Positions 54,641 through 62,931 of a stretch of 64,000 bases of DNA are shown here, in pieces. Under the pieces are notes generated by a model. The model searched no databases. It saw only the letters and a list, made by a program, of their open reading frames with translations, and had not been told where the DNA came from. The stretch is from Frigoribacterium sp. CG_9.8 (lineage in GTDB: Bacteria; Actinomycetota; Actinomycetes; Actinomycetales; Microbacteriaceae), in the NCBI RefSeq assembly GCF_015751965.1, contig NZ_JADOVH010000002.1:550763-614762 (forward strand). The letters run 5' to 3'. Both the position numbers and the translations under genes were made by a program. Each line of letters begins with the position of its first letter. Within the stretch, counting starts at the first letter, position 1.

Positions 54641-55866
54641 AAACTGCACCGGGTTTCGCCTATACGGGCAGGACCAGCGCCGGAAAGCTTGTCAAGGGAC
54701 AAGTTGACGCCTTGAGCGAGGCCGCGGTGGTGTCCAAGTTGCGCGACATGGGAGTCTCGCCGGTCTCCATCACCGAGGCGGCACGGCGCACTGGGCTTCA
54801 ACGCGAGATTACGATTCCCGGTCTCAGCAAGCGCGTCACGCTGAAGGATCTGATGATCATGTCTCGTCAAATGGCAACGATGATCGGTTGCGGGCTGTCG
54901 CTGCTGCGCACGCTGTCCATTCTTGCGGAACAGACCGAGAGCAAAACTCTCACGAAGATTCTGGAGAAAGTACGAGATGACGTGCAGACCGGTACGTCTA
55001 CGTCTGACGCGTTTGCCAAACATGCCGACTCATTTCCGCCGCTGATGATCAACATGATTCGTGCGGGTGAGACCGGCGGTTTTCTTGAGGGTGCGCTCGT
55101 TTCGGTCGCAAACAATTTTGAAAAAGAGGTAAAGCTGCGGGGCACTATCAAGTCGGCTATGACCTATCCCGTTATTGTGCTCATCATCGCCCTTCTCGCC
55201 GTTGCTGCCATGCTCATCTTTATCGTGCCGGTGTTTCAGAAGATGTTCGAAAGCATGGGGGGCCAGCTGCCGCTGCCGACCATGCTGCTCGTTTATCTTT
55301 CGCAGTCGATGGTCTTCGTACTGCCGCTTCTCGGGGTGTTCGCCGTTGTCTTTTCGATCTGGTGGCCACGCAACAAAAACACTGATCGAGTGAGACGAAA
55401 AGTCGATCCGGTCAAGCTCAACCTGCCGGTGTTCGGGCCACTCCTCAAAAAGATCGCTGTTGCGCGTTTCAGCCGCAATCTTTCGGACATGATCGGCGCT
55501 GGGGTACCGATCCTGCAAGCGCTGGATGTGGTGGGCCAAACTTCCGGCAATTGGGTGATTGAGAATGCCCTGAGGCGGGTTGGGGAGTCCGTGCGCCAAG
55601 GACGTTCCATCGCAGCGCCGCTTGCCCAGGAGCCGGCGTTTCCTGCGATGGTGACGCAGATGATCTCGGTTGGCGAGAATGCCGGCTCTCTCGAGATGAT
55701 GCTCGATAAAATTGCTGACTTTTATGACGAGGAGGTCGAGGCCGCAACGGGACAGCTCACCTCGATGATCGAGCCGATTATGGTCGCGTTCCTCGGCGTA
55801 ATCATCGGTGGCATGATCGTCGCGCTTTATCTACCGATCTTCAATATCGCGACCCTCATCGAATAG
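54637..55866 (+). CDS. pilC: Type IV pilus inner-membrane platform protein
   Basis: 409-residue PilC/GspF protein with two repeated GspF domains (ISRQMATMIGCGLSLLRTLSIL and ARFSRNLSDMIGAGVPILQALDVV) and three membrane helices. It anchors the ATPases. N-terminal YTGRTSAGKLVKGQVDA is typical. Coupled to pilT. Confidence 0.95.
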   Translation: MKTAPGFAYTGRTSAGKLVKGQVDALSEAAVVSKLRDMGVSPVSITEAARRTGLQREITIPGLSKRVTLKDLMIMSRQMATMIGCGLSLLRTLSILAEQTESKTLTKILEKVRDDVQTGTSTSDAFAKHADSFPPLMINMIRAGETGGFLEGALVSVANNFEKEVKLRGTIKSAMTYPVIVLIIALLAVAAMLIFIVPVFQKMFESMGGQLPLPTMLLVYLSQSMVFVLPLLGVFAVVFSIWWPRNKNTDRVRRKVDPVKLNLPVFGPLLKKIAVARFSRNLSDMIGAGVPILQALDVVGQTSGNWVIENALRRVGESVRQGRSIAAPLAQEPAFPAMVTQMISVGENAGSLEMMLDKIADFYDEEVEAATGQLTSMIEPIMVAFLGVIIGGMIVALYLPIFNIATLIE

Positions 55867-56180
55867 CAGGAACGAGCGGCGCCGGCTCAACCCAGTGCAA
55901 TGATCAGGACCCAATCGAGGATCTTGCATGGGGATACGCTGACCCTACCCTCACTGTTCGCCACTGAAATTGACGCTGACATGGTTGATGGGATGGCCTA
56001 GCCGCGAGTCGTGTGATTTGCGCGACGACCTGTATTCGCCTATCTACCTGGAGTGCCGTAGTTTTGCGTACCCCCCTCTCTGGGGAGGTGTTGAACGCGG
56101 TACATGATCTTATTGTTTGATAGGAGGTATTCCAGAAAACTGATATCCACCACCCATCACTCCGATCGGAATGGATAACA
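55867..56180. other. Leader region of the major pilin
   Basis: About 310 bases without a supported gene. A C/G-rich hairpin (near 56070-56090) and a perfect AGGAGGT at 56122-56128 lie upstream of pilA, but the latter is 50 bases too early for the annotated ATG and no start codon follows it at a useful distance. A separate promoter for the abundant pilin is likely here. Confidence 0.45.
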
Positions 56181-56645
56181 ATGTGTTCTGTAAATAACCG
56201 TGCTCTCACTGCTCGTCTCTCTTCGCGAAAGACCGACGAGGGCTTCACTCTGATTGAATTGCTCGTCGTTGTCATTATCATCGGCGTTCTCGCCGCGATC
56301 GCCGTGCCGGTCTACCTGGGCATTCAAAACAGTGCGAAGAACTCTGCGGTCCAATCGGATCTGACCAACGCGAAAATCGCGGTGGTCGCCTACTTCACCG
56401 CTAATCCCTCGGCCACAGCCGCAAACCTTGCTGACCTCGGCGCCTTTGGCTATGTCGTTTCGGCAAATAACGCGATCGCCTATGGCGGCACCGCTCCGAA
56501 TAGTGCCTCCGCCACTTTCTGTATCAACGGGCTGAGGAGTGGCGGAACGGCTGGAACAGTGACATCCGGCCAAAATGCTGCGTTGGCGGGTGACAGCTAC
56601 AGCGTCAGATCCAACGGCGGAGTCGTACCCGGGATCTGCCCCTAG
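56181..56645 (+). CDS. pilA: Type IV major pilin
   Basis: 154-residue prepilin. Leader of 21 residues ending in Gly, then FTLIELLVVVIIIGVLAAIAVP, with the required Glu at +5 of the mature pilin. A long N-terminal helix and a small beta-rich head with a C-terminal Cys pair region (FCINGLRS...GICP) follow. Processed by PilD encoded downstream. Confidence 0.92.
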   Translation: MCSVNNRALTARLSSRKTDEGFTLIELLVVVIIIGVLAAIAVPVYLGIQNSAKNSAVQSDLTNAKIAVVAYFTANPSATAANLADLGAFGYVVSANNAIAYGGTAPNSASATFCINGLRSGGTAGTVTSGQNAALAGDSYSVRSNGGVVPGICP

Positions 56646-56786
56646 CTGATCGTGTCGGTTCTGGTGATCGTAATCCCCAAGACTATTCACGGGTACTCCG
56701 TGGCGAGCGCCCCGCATCGCCTCGTACCCGACCCAAAGGACAGAGATTTTCGCTATCCGCAGTATTGCAAGGTAGGCAGGTGCATC

Positions 56787-57209
56787 GTGAGTGAGTCCGT
56801 CGCTTCTCCTTCCCCTCGGAAGCTTCACTCCCGTGACGAGCGTGGCTTCGGTCTCATCGAGATCGTCGTGACGATGTTTCTCCTGATGATCGTCTCCGTC
56901 GCGTTGCTGCCCCTTCTCGTGCAGGGATTGAAACTGTCCGCCGTAAACGCCACGCTGACCGCAGCCGGCCAACTCGCAAGCGGCCAAATCGAATTGCTGC
57001 GTTCACAGAGTCTCTGCAGCGCCATCACGCCCACGAGCACCACGACAACGGCCTCGGGTGTCACACTGCTCGTCAGTCGAGCAGTCAGCTCGTCTTGCCC
57101 CACCAGCGGATATCCCACCACCGTACCCGTCTCGATCACCGTCACGCGAACCGACACCAGCGTTGTCGTCGCTTCCGCCAACACGCTTATATTCGTGACA
57201 GGACGCTGA
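56787..57209 (+). CDS. Minor pilin-like prepilin (PilV/GspI type)
   Basis: 140 residues from a GTG at 56787. The processing site is RDERG/FGLIEIVVT with Glu at +5, followed by a hydrophobic helix and a Ser/Thr-rich head. The longer frame upstream has no ribosome site or homology. Overlaps nothing; the next prepilin starts 2 bases later. Likely a minor pilin that primes the pilus tip. Confidence 0.8.
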   Translation: MSESVASPSPRKLHSRDERGFGLIEIVVTMFLLMIVSVALLPLLVQGLKLSAVNATLTAAGQLASGQIELLRSQSLCSAITPTSTTTTASGVTLLVSRAVSSSCPTSGYPTTVPVSITVTRTDTSVVVASANTLIFVTGR

Positions 57210-57210
57210 C

Positions 57211-57783
57211 ATGACCTCCCCAACCGACCGTGACACTGCAGCGGGCTTCACGCTCGTGGAAGTGCTGCTGTACAGCCTGTTGCTTATTGTTATTTTGGCC
57301 GTTGTCGGTTCGATGCTCCTGACCACGACGACCACATCGAAAACTGTGAATTCGGTGACCGATGCTGCGACGTCCGCGCAGATCGCATCAGAGTCTGTCG
57401 GGCGTGGCATCCGTAATTCTTCTGATTTTTTTCTCACAACGCCCGTGGGCGCTGATCAGCTGCTCAGGGCACGCACTGCGCGAGGGGGCGCGACTGTCAG
57501 CTGGGTGTGTATGGCGTGGTACTACTCGGCAGCGGGTGGCGGCACCATTCGAACCACGACGTCGGCAACGGCCATTTCCGCTACCCCTACCGCCGCAACT
57601 CTCGCGCAATGGACACTGCTCGATACGGGAGTAGCGCCTGCGAGCGGTGCAGCGATTTTCAGTGCCGATGATGCTGTACTCACAGTGGCGTTCACGGGAA
57701 TCGCGGCCAACCAATCGGTCGTATCCATCTCTAATTCGGCCTACAGTCGGGCCGGCGCGACGGGAGTGCCGTCATGTTACTGA
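57211..57783 (+). CDS. Minor pilin-like prepilin (PilW/GspJ type)
   Basis: 190 residues, short 12-residue leader ending AAG/FTLVEVLLY (Glu at +5), then LLLIVILAVVGSMLL and a head domain with one predicted disulfide. Follows the PilV-like gene by 1 base and overlaps the PilX-like gene by 10, so the minor-pilin set is one transcription unit. Confidence 0.82.
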   Translation: MTSPTDRDTAAGFTLVEVLLYSLLLIVILAVVGSMLLTTTTTSKTVNSVTDAATSAQIASESVGRGIRNSSDFFLTTPVGADQLLRARTARGGATVSWVCMAWYYSAAGGGTIRTTTSATAISATPTAATLAQWTLLDTGVAPASGAAIFSADDAVLTVAFTGIAANQSVVSISNSAYSRAGATGVPSCY

Positions 57784-59234
57784 GACGCTGGTCACAACTA
57801 GTCGCGGCACATGAACGTGGCTCGGCACTGGTTGCCGTTCTCGGCGTCATGGTCGTCGGGCTCATCCTTACGACCGTGATCGCGAGCACCGTCGTGAGAG
57901 CCTTCGGCTTTAGTACGTCGACTCGCGCTTCGGTCGAGTCGCAGGCGGCGGCTGACGCGGGTGTTGCTGCTGCGCGCGCCGGACTGTACGCTCCGGGAAA
58001 CTGCGCGGCGCAAACCACACCGGGACGATATTCGTCGACCGGGTCGCTTGCCTACATCGCTAGCGTCTTTTTCGATTCGGGATCGGGCTGGCAAACGGGG
58101 TGTCCCACAGCCGCAACCATACGCGTGAAAATACTGTCGACCGGAACGGCTCAGTCATTCGCCGTGGCGGGTGCTACAGCGGGCAACAATCGCACTGTCG
58201 AAGCAATATTCAATTACACAACACCCGGGCCTCAGCCGAGTGGATCGGCTGTTGATTTATTCTCCGGCGGCACAGTGGAAGCGAACTCCGCTTTCACCCT
58301 CTCCGGAACCACCGGTCTGTTGACCCACAATGGCAATCTTGACTGCAATAAAAACAACGCGGTGATCAACGGCAATATCGTGGTGAACGGCAACTTGACC
58401 TTCGGCAGGTCATGCACCGTCAACGGCAACGCGACGGTGTCAGGCGCAGCCTCCCTCGGCTCTGGATCGGTATCGGGAAACTTGACCGCGTCTGCCGTCA
58501 GTCCCAACCCCCCGGGGAGTCGAGTGGGTGGCGTTTATACGCAAACCACCTCAATGCCAGCGCCGCCGCCCTGGGCTGACGTGCAATATTCGCCGAACGA
58601 CTGGGTTGATTCACGCGGTGTGGCATTTCAGGTAAGGACCGCACCGACGGCCGATTTGTCGTGCACTCTGAGTAGCGGAAATCTCGGGGGAACAACGAGC
58701 CCGGGTCGGGCAGTGATCATCAACATGCTCGGGTGCCCTGGCGGGCCGCTCGTGGGTAACAATACGAGCATCACCCTCACCAGTGATGTCGCGATCTTTG
58801 CGCAGCAGTTTAATTTCGGCTCTGCAAGCTCCCTCACCTTCGGAACATCGGGGAGTGCAGTGTTCCGGCTGTGGTTCATCACCCCGGACTACTCGACGAA
58901 TCAATTACCCACCTGCAATCGCAGCAAGCCGTCACCGGGTGCCCAGGGTGATTTCACTATGGCGAACGGCTTTGTTGCCTCCACCAACGGTTCGGGCACT
59001 GGTGGCGTGCGCGCGATGCTGTATACCCCGTGCGCTCTGTTGGGCAATAACGGTTTCACCTGGAGCGGGCAGATTTACGCCGGTCAGTACAGTTCCCTGA
59101 AGAACAACCCGACCTTCACGGCTGACCCGATCGGAATTGCAGGCTACGACCTGGCAACCGGCACACAAACCACGGTACCGACGAACCCGCAGCCGGGTGC
59201 CCCTGTCTCCAACCGCAATATCGAGGGCGGTTAA
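57774..59234 (+). CDS. Large PilX-like prepilin-type protein with repeat-rich domain
   Basis: 486 residues. The N-terminus (HERG/SALVAVLGVMVVGLILTT) looks like a prepilin helix but lacks the +5 glutamate, as in PilX/GspK-like subunits. The rest is long: an NGN-repeat stretch (about 175-240, with units like INGNIVVNGNLTF) suggests a parallel beta-solenoid, followed by a Ser/Gly/Thr-rich domain with several cysteines. It may sit at the pilus tip as adhesin. That role is inference. Confidence 0.7.
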   Translation: MLLRRWSQLVAAHERGSALVAVLGVMVVGLILTTVIASTVVRAFGFSTSTRASVESQAAADAGVAAARAGLYAPGNCAAQTTPGRYSSTGSLAYIASVFFDSGSGWQTGCPTAATIRVKILSTGTAQSFAVAGATAGNNRTVEAIFNYTTPGPQPSGSAVDLFSGGTVEANSAFTLSGTTGLLTHNGNLDCNKNNAVINGNIVVNGNLTFGRSCTVNGNATVSGAASLGSGSVSGNLTASAVSPNPPGSRVGGVYTQTTSMPAPPPWADVQYSPNDWVDSRGVAFQVRTAPTADLSCTLSSGNLGGTTSPGRAVIINMLGCPGGPLVGNNTSITLTSDVAIFAQQFNFGSASSLTFGTSGSAVFRLWFITPDYSTNQLPTCNRSKPSPGAQGDFTMANGFVASTNGSGTGGVRAMLYTPCALLGNNGFTWSGQIYAGQYSSLKNNPTFTADPIGIAGYDLATGTQTTVPTNPQPGAPVSNRNIEGG

Positions 59235-59235
59235 C

Positions 59236-60060
59236 ATGGCCGCAATTCTTGTCGGCGCTTTCGGCTCTCTGGTCGGATCCTTTCTCAACGTGGTCATATT
59301 CCGAGTGCCCGCGGGCTTTTCAGTCGTTTTCCCGCCGAGCAGATGCCCCTCCTGTTTCGCTCGGATTAGAGCTTTTGATAACATTCCGGTCGTTTCGTGG
59401 CTCGTGCTACGTGGAAAGTGTCGCGACTGTCGGGTGGGTATCTCCATCCGCTATCCCCTGGTGGAGCTCTGCACTGCGGGGTTCTTCGGTGTTGTGGCGC
59501 TGCGATTTTGGTCGGGAGACTTGATCTCCGGCTCCGCTGCTTTCACTAATGCACTTACCGCCGCCCTTATTTTGATCGCCTATCTTTATCTCGCCGCGGT
59601 CAGTGTGGTGCTCGCGCTCATCGACATCGACACTCGGACGCTCCCCAACCGAATCGTGCTTCCCAGTTTGCTTGTCGGCATCGTACTGTTGAGCGCAGCG
59701 ACACTCATCGGCTCGGACTACTCGGCTCTGCTTCGAGCGGGTATCGGCTCGGCAGCATTGTTTCTCGCTTATGGGATGTTGGCATTCGCGTCCCCGGGAG
59801 GGATGGGCCTCGGCGATGTCAAGCTCGCCGCCGTGCTCGGTCTCTACCTCGGGTACCTCGGTTGGTCACAGCTCGTCGTCGGCGCATTCATCGCCTTTCT
59901 CATGGGCGGGCTCTTCGGGCTAACTCTGATGGTGTTTCGCCGAGCGAGCCGCAAAACGAGCATCCCGTTCGGTCCATGGATGCTCGCGGGCGCGTGGGGT
60001 GGGGCTCTCGTCGGCGTCCCGATCGCTCGCGGATATTTGTCCCTTTTCGGATTAGCGTAA
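59236..60060 (+). CDS. pilD: Prepilin peptidase / N-methyltransferase
   Basis: 274-residue membrane protease that cleaves the prepilin leaders. Zinc-binding cysteines CPSC and CRDC occur in the cytoplasmic loop; the two catalytic aspartates are in VLALIDIDTRTLPN and GMGLGDVKLA. Start ATG at 59236, 1 base after the PilX-like stop. The longer upstream frame overlaps that gene. Confidence 0.94.
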   Translation: MAAILVGAFGSLVGSFLNVVIFRVPAGFSVVFPPSRCPSCFARIRAFDNIPVVSWLVLRGKCRDCRVGISIRYPLVELCTAGFFGVVALRFWSGDLISGSAAFTNALTAALILIAYLYLAAVSVVLALIDIDTRTLPNRIVLPSLLVGIVLLSAATLIGSDYSALLRAGIGSAALFLAYGMLAFASPGGMGLGDVKLAAVLGLYLGYLGWSQLVVGAFIAFLMGGLFGLTLMVFRRASRKTSIPFGPWMLAGAWGGALVGVPIARGYLSLFGLA

Positions 60061-60087
60061 CCCGCATCGTTGGGCGGAGAAAGTGAG

Positions 60088-61143
60088 ATGAAAATGGCCA
60101 AAAATGTGGTCGGTGTCGACATTGGAAGCACTTCGGTGCGCGCCGTGGAAATAAGAGCGAGTTCGACCGGCATAGCGACCCTGGTGCGATTTCTCGAGCT
60201 TCCCTTTCCCGAGGGTGCGGTCAACCGCGGTGAAGTGCTCGAACCGCTCATGGTCGGAGCGGTTATCAAGCGACTCTGGTCGACTGGGGGTTTCACAAGC
60301 AAAAAGGTAGCTCTCGGTATGGGCAATCAGCGAGTGCTCGCACGCGACTTCACCGTTCCGCGTGCTTCACTTGCCCATATCCGTGAAGCCCTGCCATTTG
60401 AGGTGCAAGACATGCTCCCCGTGCCAGTTTCTGACGCCCTTCTCGACTTCTACCCGATCTCCGAGTCGATAGGCGAGAACGGTCCAGTCGTACATGGTTT
60501 GCTCATCGCGGCTATCAAAGACGCCGTAACAGGAAATGTGAAAGCAATCCAGGAAGCGGGGCTGAGCCCATGGGAGGTGGATCTCATTCCCTTTGCCCTG
60601 GCGAGAGTTCTCATCACTCGACCGCAGATCACGGGTACCGTCGCACTCATCGAGGTGGGGGCGAATGCATCCACGGTCGTCATCGCCACCGATGGTGTGC
60701 CGCAGTTTGTACGTATCATCCCCGCCGGGGGTGAGGACCTGACACAGGCCTTGAAACTGAAGCTCGCACTCACCATAAACCAAGCAGAAGCCCAGAAGAA
60801 GCGTCTCGGTCTTGCACAGCAGGTAGCCACATCCGAGGAGCGCAAGATCGTCGAGATCCTCCACGAGGTTATCGGGGAGCTGCTGGCAAGCCTTCGAAAC
60901 ACCATCGACTATTTCACCACCCTGCGTTCGCACGAGCCCATTCGTCAGATCCTCTTCACGGGGGGCGGAGCGCAGCTCATCGGTTTTGCCAATGCGCTCG
61001 CCGAGATCACGAAACTCCCGGTAGTAGAGGCCGATCCGTTCACCACCATCACGCTGTCTCGCTCGCTGGACGTTGACAAATTGAAACAGATCCGCGCATC
61101 GATAACGGTCGCGCTTGGACTCGCCCTCGGGAGCCTCGAATGA
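60088..61143 (+). CDS. pilM: Type IV pilus assembly protein PilM
   Basis: 351-residue actin-like ATPase-fold protein. Start is the ATG at 60088 behind GGAGAAAGTG (a TTG further up is less likely). VVGVDIGSTSVRAVEI is the phosphate-1 motif, LFTGGGAQLIGFANAL the late nucleotide-binding one. PilM binds PilN at the inner membrane. Confidence 0.93.
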   Translation: MKMAKNVVGVDIGSTSVRAVEIRASSTGIATLVRFLELPFPEGAVNRGEVLEPLMVGAVIKRLWSTGGFTSKKVALGMGNQRVLARDFTVPRASLAHIREALPFEVQDMLPVPVSDALLDFYPISESIGENGPVVHGLLIAAIKDAVTGNVKAIQEAGLSPWEVDLIPFALARVLITRPQITGTVALIEVGANASTVVIATDGVPQFVRIIPAGGEDLTQALKLKLALTINQAEAQKKRLGLAQQVATSEERKIVEILHEVIGELLASLRNTIDYFTTLRSHEPIRQILFTGGGAQLIGFANALAEITKLPVVEADPFTTITLSRSLDVDKLKQIRASITVALGLALGSLE

Positions 61144-61805
61144 GCCGCTCCGGAACGGCAGCGGCTCTTGTCATCGGAGGCATACCCAGAGCAGATCTGT
61201 TACCACCAGAGCTGAGACTGCAGAGGAAATGGCGCGCCCTTCAGAAGCGTCTATGGTTATCGGTCGCGGCTTTGTGCTTCGTGATGATCTTAGGAACGGC
61301 CGCGGCCGCACGACAGGCATCAGAAGCGCAGATGAACCTGGTGGCTGAACAGGGCAGGACCACCGCCCTGATAGCGGAACAGCAAAAGTATGCTGCCGTT
61401 CGAAGCGTGCAACAGGAGATGCGCCTGGTAGAGGCAGCACAGCACATCGGTACGTCCACCGAGATCGACTGGCAGAACTACCTGATGCGGGTGCAGGGCA
61501 CTCTGCCTGCCAACGTCATCCTCACCTCTGTCTCTATTGATGCTGGATCACCGCTCCAGTCTTACCGCCAGCCGACCGTGCCTCTGCAGGGGGCAAGGGT
61601 CGCAACCTTGAGTTTCGTGGCCACAAGCGCGACTCTGCCAGAAGTCCCGGCTTGGCTAGATTCGCTCACCAGTTTGCCCGGTTATACGGATGCGTCACCA
61701 GGATCGGTGACCCGTGATGATGCCACCGGCGCGTACACGGTCGACATTACGATGCACATAAACGAGGCCGCCTTCTCCAATCGCTTCGCGCCGGTGGAAA
61801 AATAA
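61140..61805 (+). CDS. pilN: PilN-like inner-membrane protein
   Basis: 221 residues: short cytoplasmic start with a PPELRL-type motif (DLLPPELRLQRKWR) as in PilN, one membrane helix (LWLSVAALCFVMILGTAAAA), then a coiled coil and an alpha/beta ferredoxin-like domain. Its ATG overlaps pilM by 4 bases. Confidence 0.82.
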   Translation: MSRSGTAAALVIGGIPRADLLPPELRLQRKWRALQKRLWLSVAALCFVMILGTAAAARQASEAQMNLVAEQGRTTALIAEQQKYAAVRSVQQEMRLVEAAQHIGTSTEIDWQNYLMRVQGTLPANVILTSVSIDAGSPLQSYRQPTVPLQGARVATLSFVATSATLPEVPAWLDSLTSLPGYTDASPGSVTRDDATGAYTVDITMHINEAAFSNRFAPVEK

Positions 61806-61806
61806 C

Positions 61807-62538
61807 ATGGATAAAAATCGAAGGTGGACTATCGCCGCAATTCTCACAATGGTGGCGGTGATGATCTTTGGTTGGTTCCTGGGAGTTCAACCGCAACTCG
61901 CCTCCACCGAAGCGGCGCGCCAACATCTGGTGCTCGTGCGCTCTCAAAACAACGCGAACTCCGTTTCGATTACGCAACTCAAAGGTGACTTTGACAGAAT
62001 TTCCGAGATCAAAATCAAACTTGCCACGATGCGCCTTTCGGTGCCGTCGAGCGCCGAAATCTCGACGCTCGTAACTGAACTCGACTCCTTGGCCGGCGAA
62101 CATCAGATTGAGGTGCATGCGATCACGGTCGCTGATGCACTGGGATATACACCCCCTTCAACCGCCGCAACAATACCCGCAGATGAAATGTCAGTGGATC
62201 CGTCGTCCGCCTCGACGCACGCCTCCGCTGGGATGCCGTCCACTTCCACGGCAGCCGTGCCACAATCACACAGCAGCATCACTGGGGCGAATTTCATTGC
62301 GATACCGGTTCAGTTGACTGTAACGGGCCCATTTCCCGGGGTTTTGGAGTTCGTGCATGGGCTGCAGACCGGTCATCGACTTTTCCTTGTCACGACGATG
62401 TCGACCACAGTGTCGCCAGACAAAGCCGCCGTGGAACTGGTTAATGCAACGGTTGGAGGACTTGTCTACGTGCTCCTCGCGAACGTGGAGGGCGAGACGG
62501 GCAAGTCGTGCAACCAGGACTGTCAGGCAGGGCGCTAG
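61807..62538 (+). CDS. pilO: PilO-like inner-membrane protein
   Basis: 243 residues: N-terminal membrane helix (WTIAAILTMVAVMIFGWFLGV), a coiled coil (about 35-85) and a ferredoxin-like domain interrupted by a Ser/Pro/Ala-rich stretch (about 120-160). Order pilM-pilN-pilO matches pilus clusters elsewhere. No pilP or pilQ follows, as expected for a cell without an outer membrane. Confidence 0.82.
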   Translation: MDKNRRWTIAAILTMVAVMIFGWFLGVQPQLASTEAARQHLVLVRSQNNANSVSITQLKGDFDRISEIKIKLATMRLSVPSSAEISTLVTELDSLAGEHQIEVHAITVADALGYTPPSTAATIPADEMSVDPSSASTHASAGMPSTSTAAVPQSHSSITGANFIAIPVQLTVTGPFPGVLEFVHGLQTGHRLFLVTTMSTTVSPDKAAVELVNATVGGLVYVLLANVEGETGKSCNQDCQAGR

Positions 62539-62600
62539 TCCGCAAGCCCGCACCTGCAGGCTCAGTCGCCCCAGGTTGTTTGTGCAGATAGCGCCTGCCC

Positions 62601-62630
62601 GAGCGCTGTCGCGCGCCTCAGTCTTTTTTT
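62601..62630 (+). terminator. Possible terminator after pilO
   Basis: An imperfect GC-rich hairpin (62601-62619, gagcgc...gcgcgcctc) is followed by gtc and seven T's. The 390 bases to the next gene also hold TTGACA at 62721 with a loosely spaced TATGAT, a possible new promoter. Confidence 0.5.
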
Positions 62631-62931
62631 GACGATCACGTTAGCAATCACGCCGATGCGGAGTTTTTCGAACGGGGCCGCGCATCAGGCCACTCGGAGA
62701 TTTTTTTCAAAAACCTGGGCTTGACAGTGCAGGCAGATATAGCTTTATGATTGTATTACTTCGCTCTAGATCTCGGTGACGTCAACATCACCCCGAGACC
62801 CAACGGAGCATCATTAATAATTTATCAGCCGTCCTCCCATGCGATGAAACATTCCGCTGGGATTGCACCGCCTATTTCAAGCTGGGCGGTACGAAGCCAC
62901 TCATCAACGTCCTTTCTACCGTGGCCGTCTC

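Noticed and set aside
56122..56128. AGGAGGT as the pilA ribosome site
   Set aside because: It lies over 50 bases before the pilA ATG and no start codon follows at normal distance.
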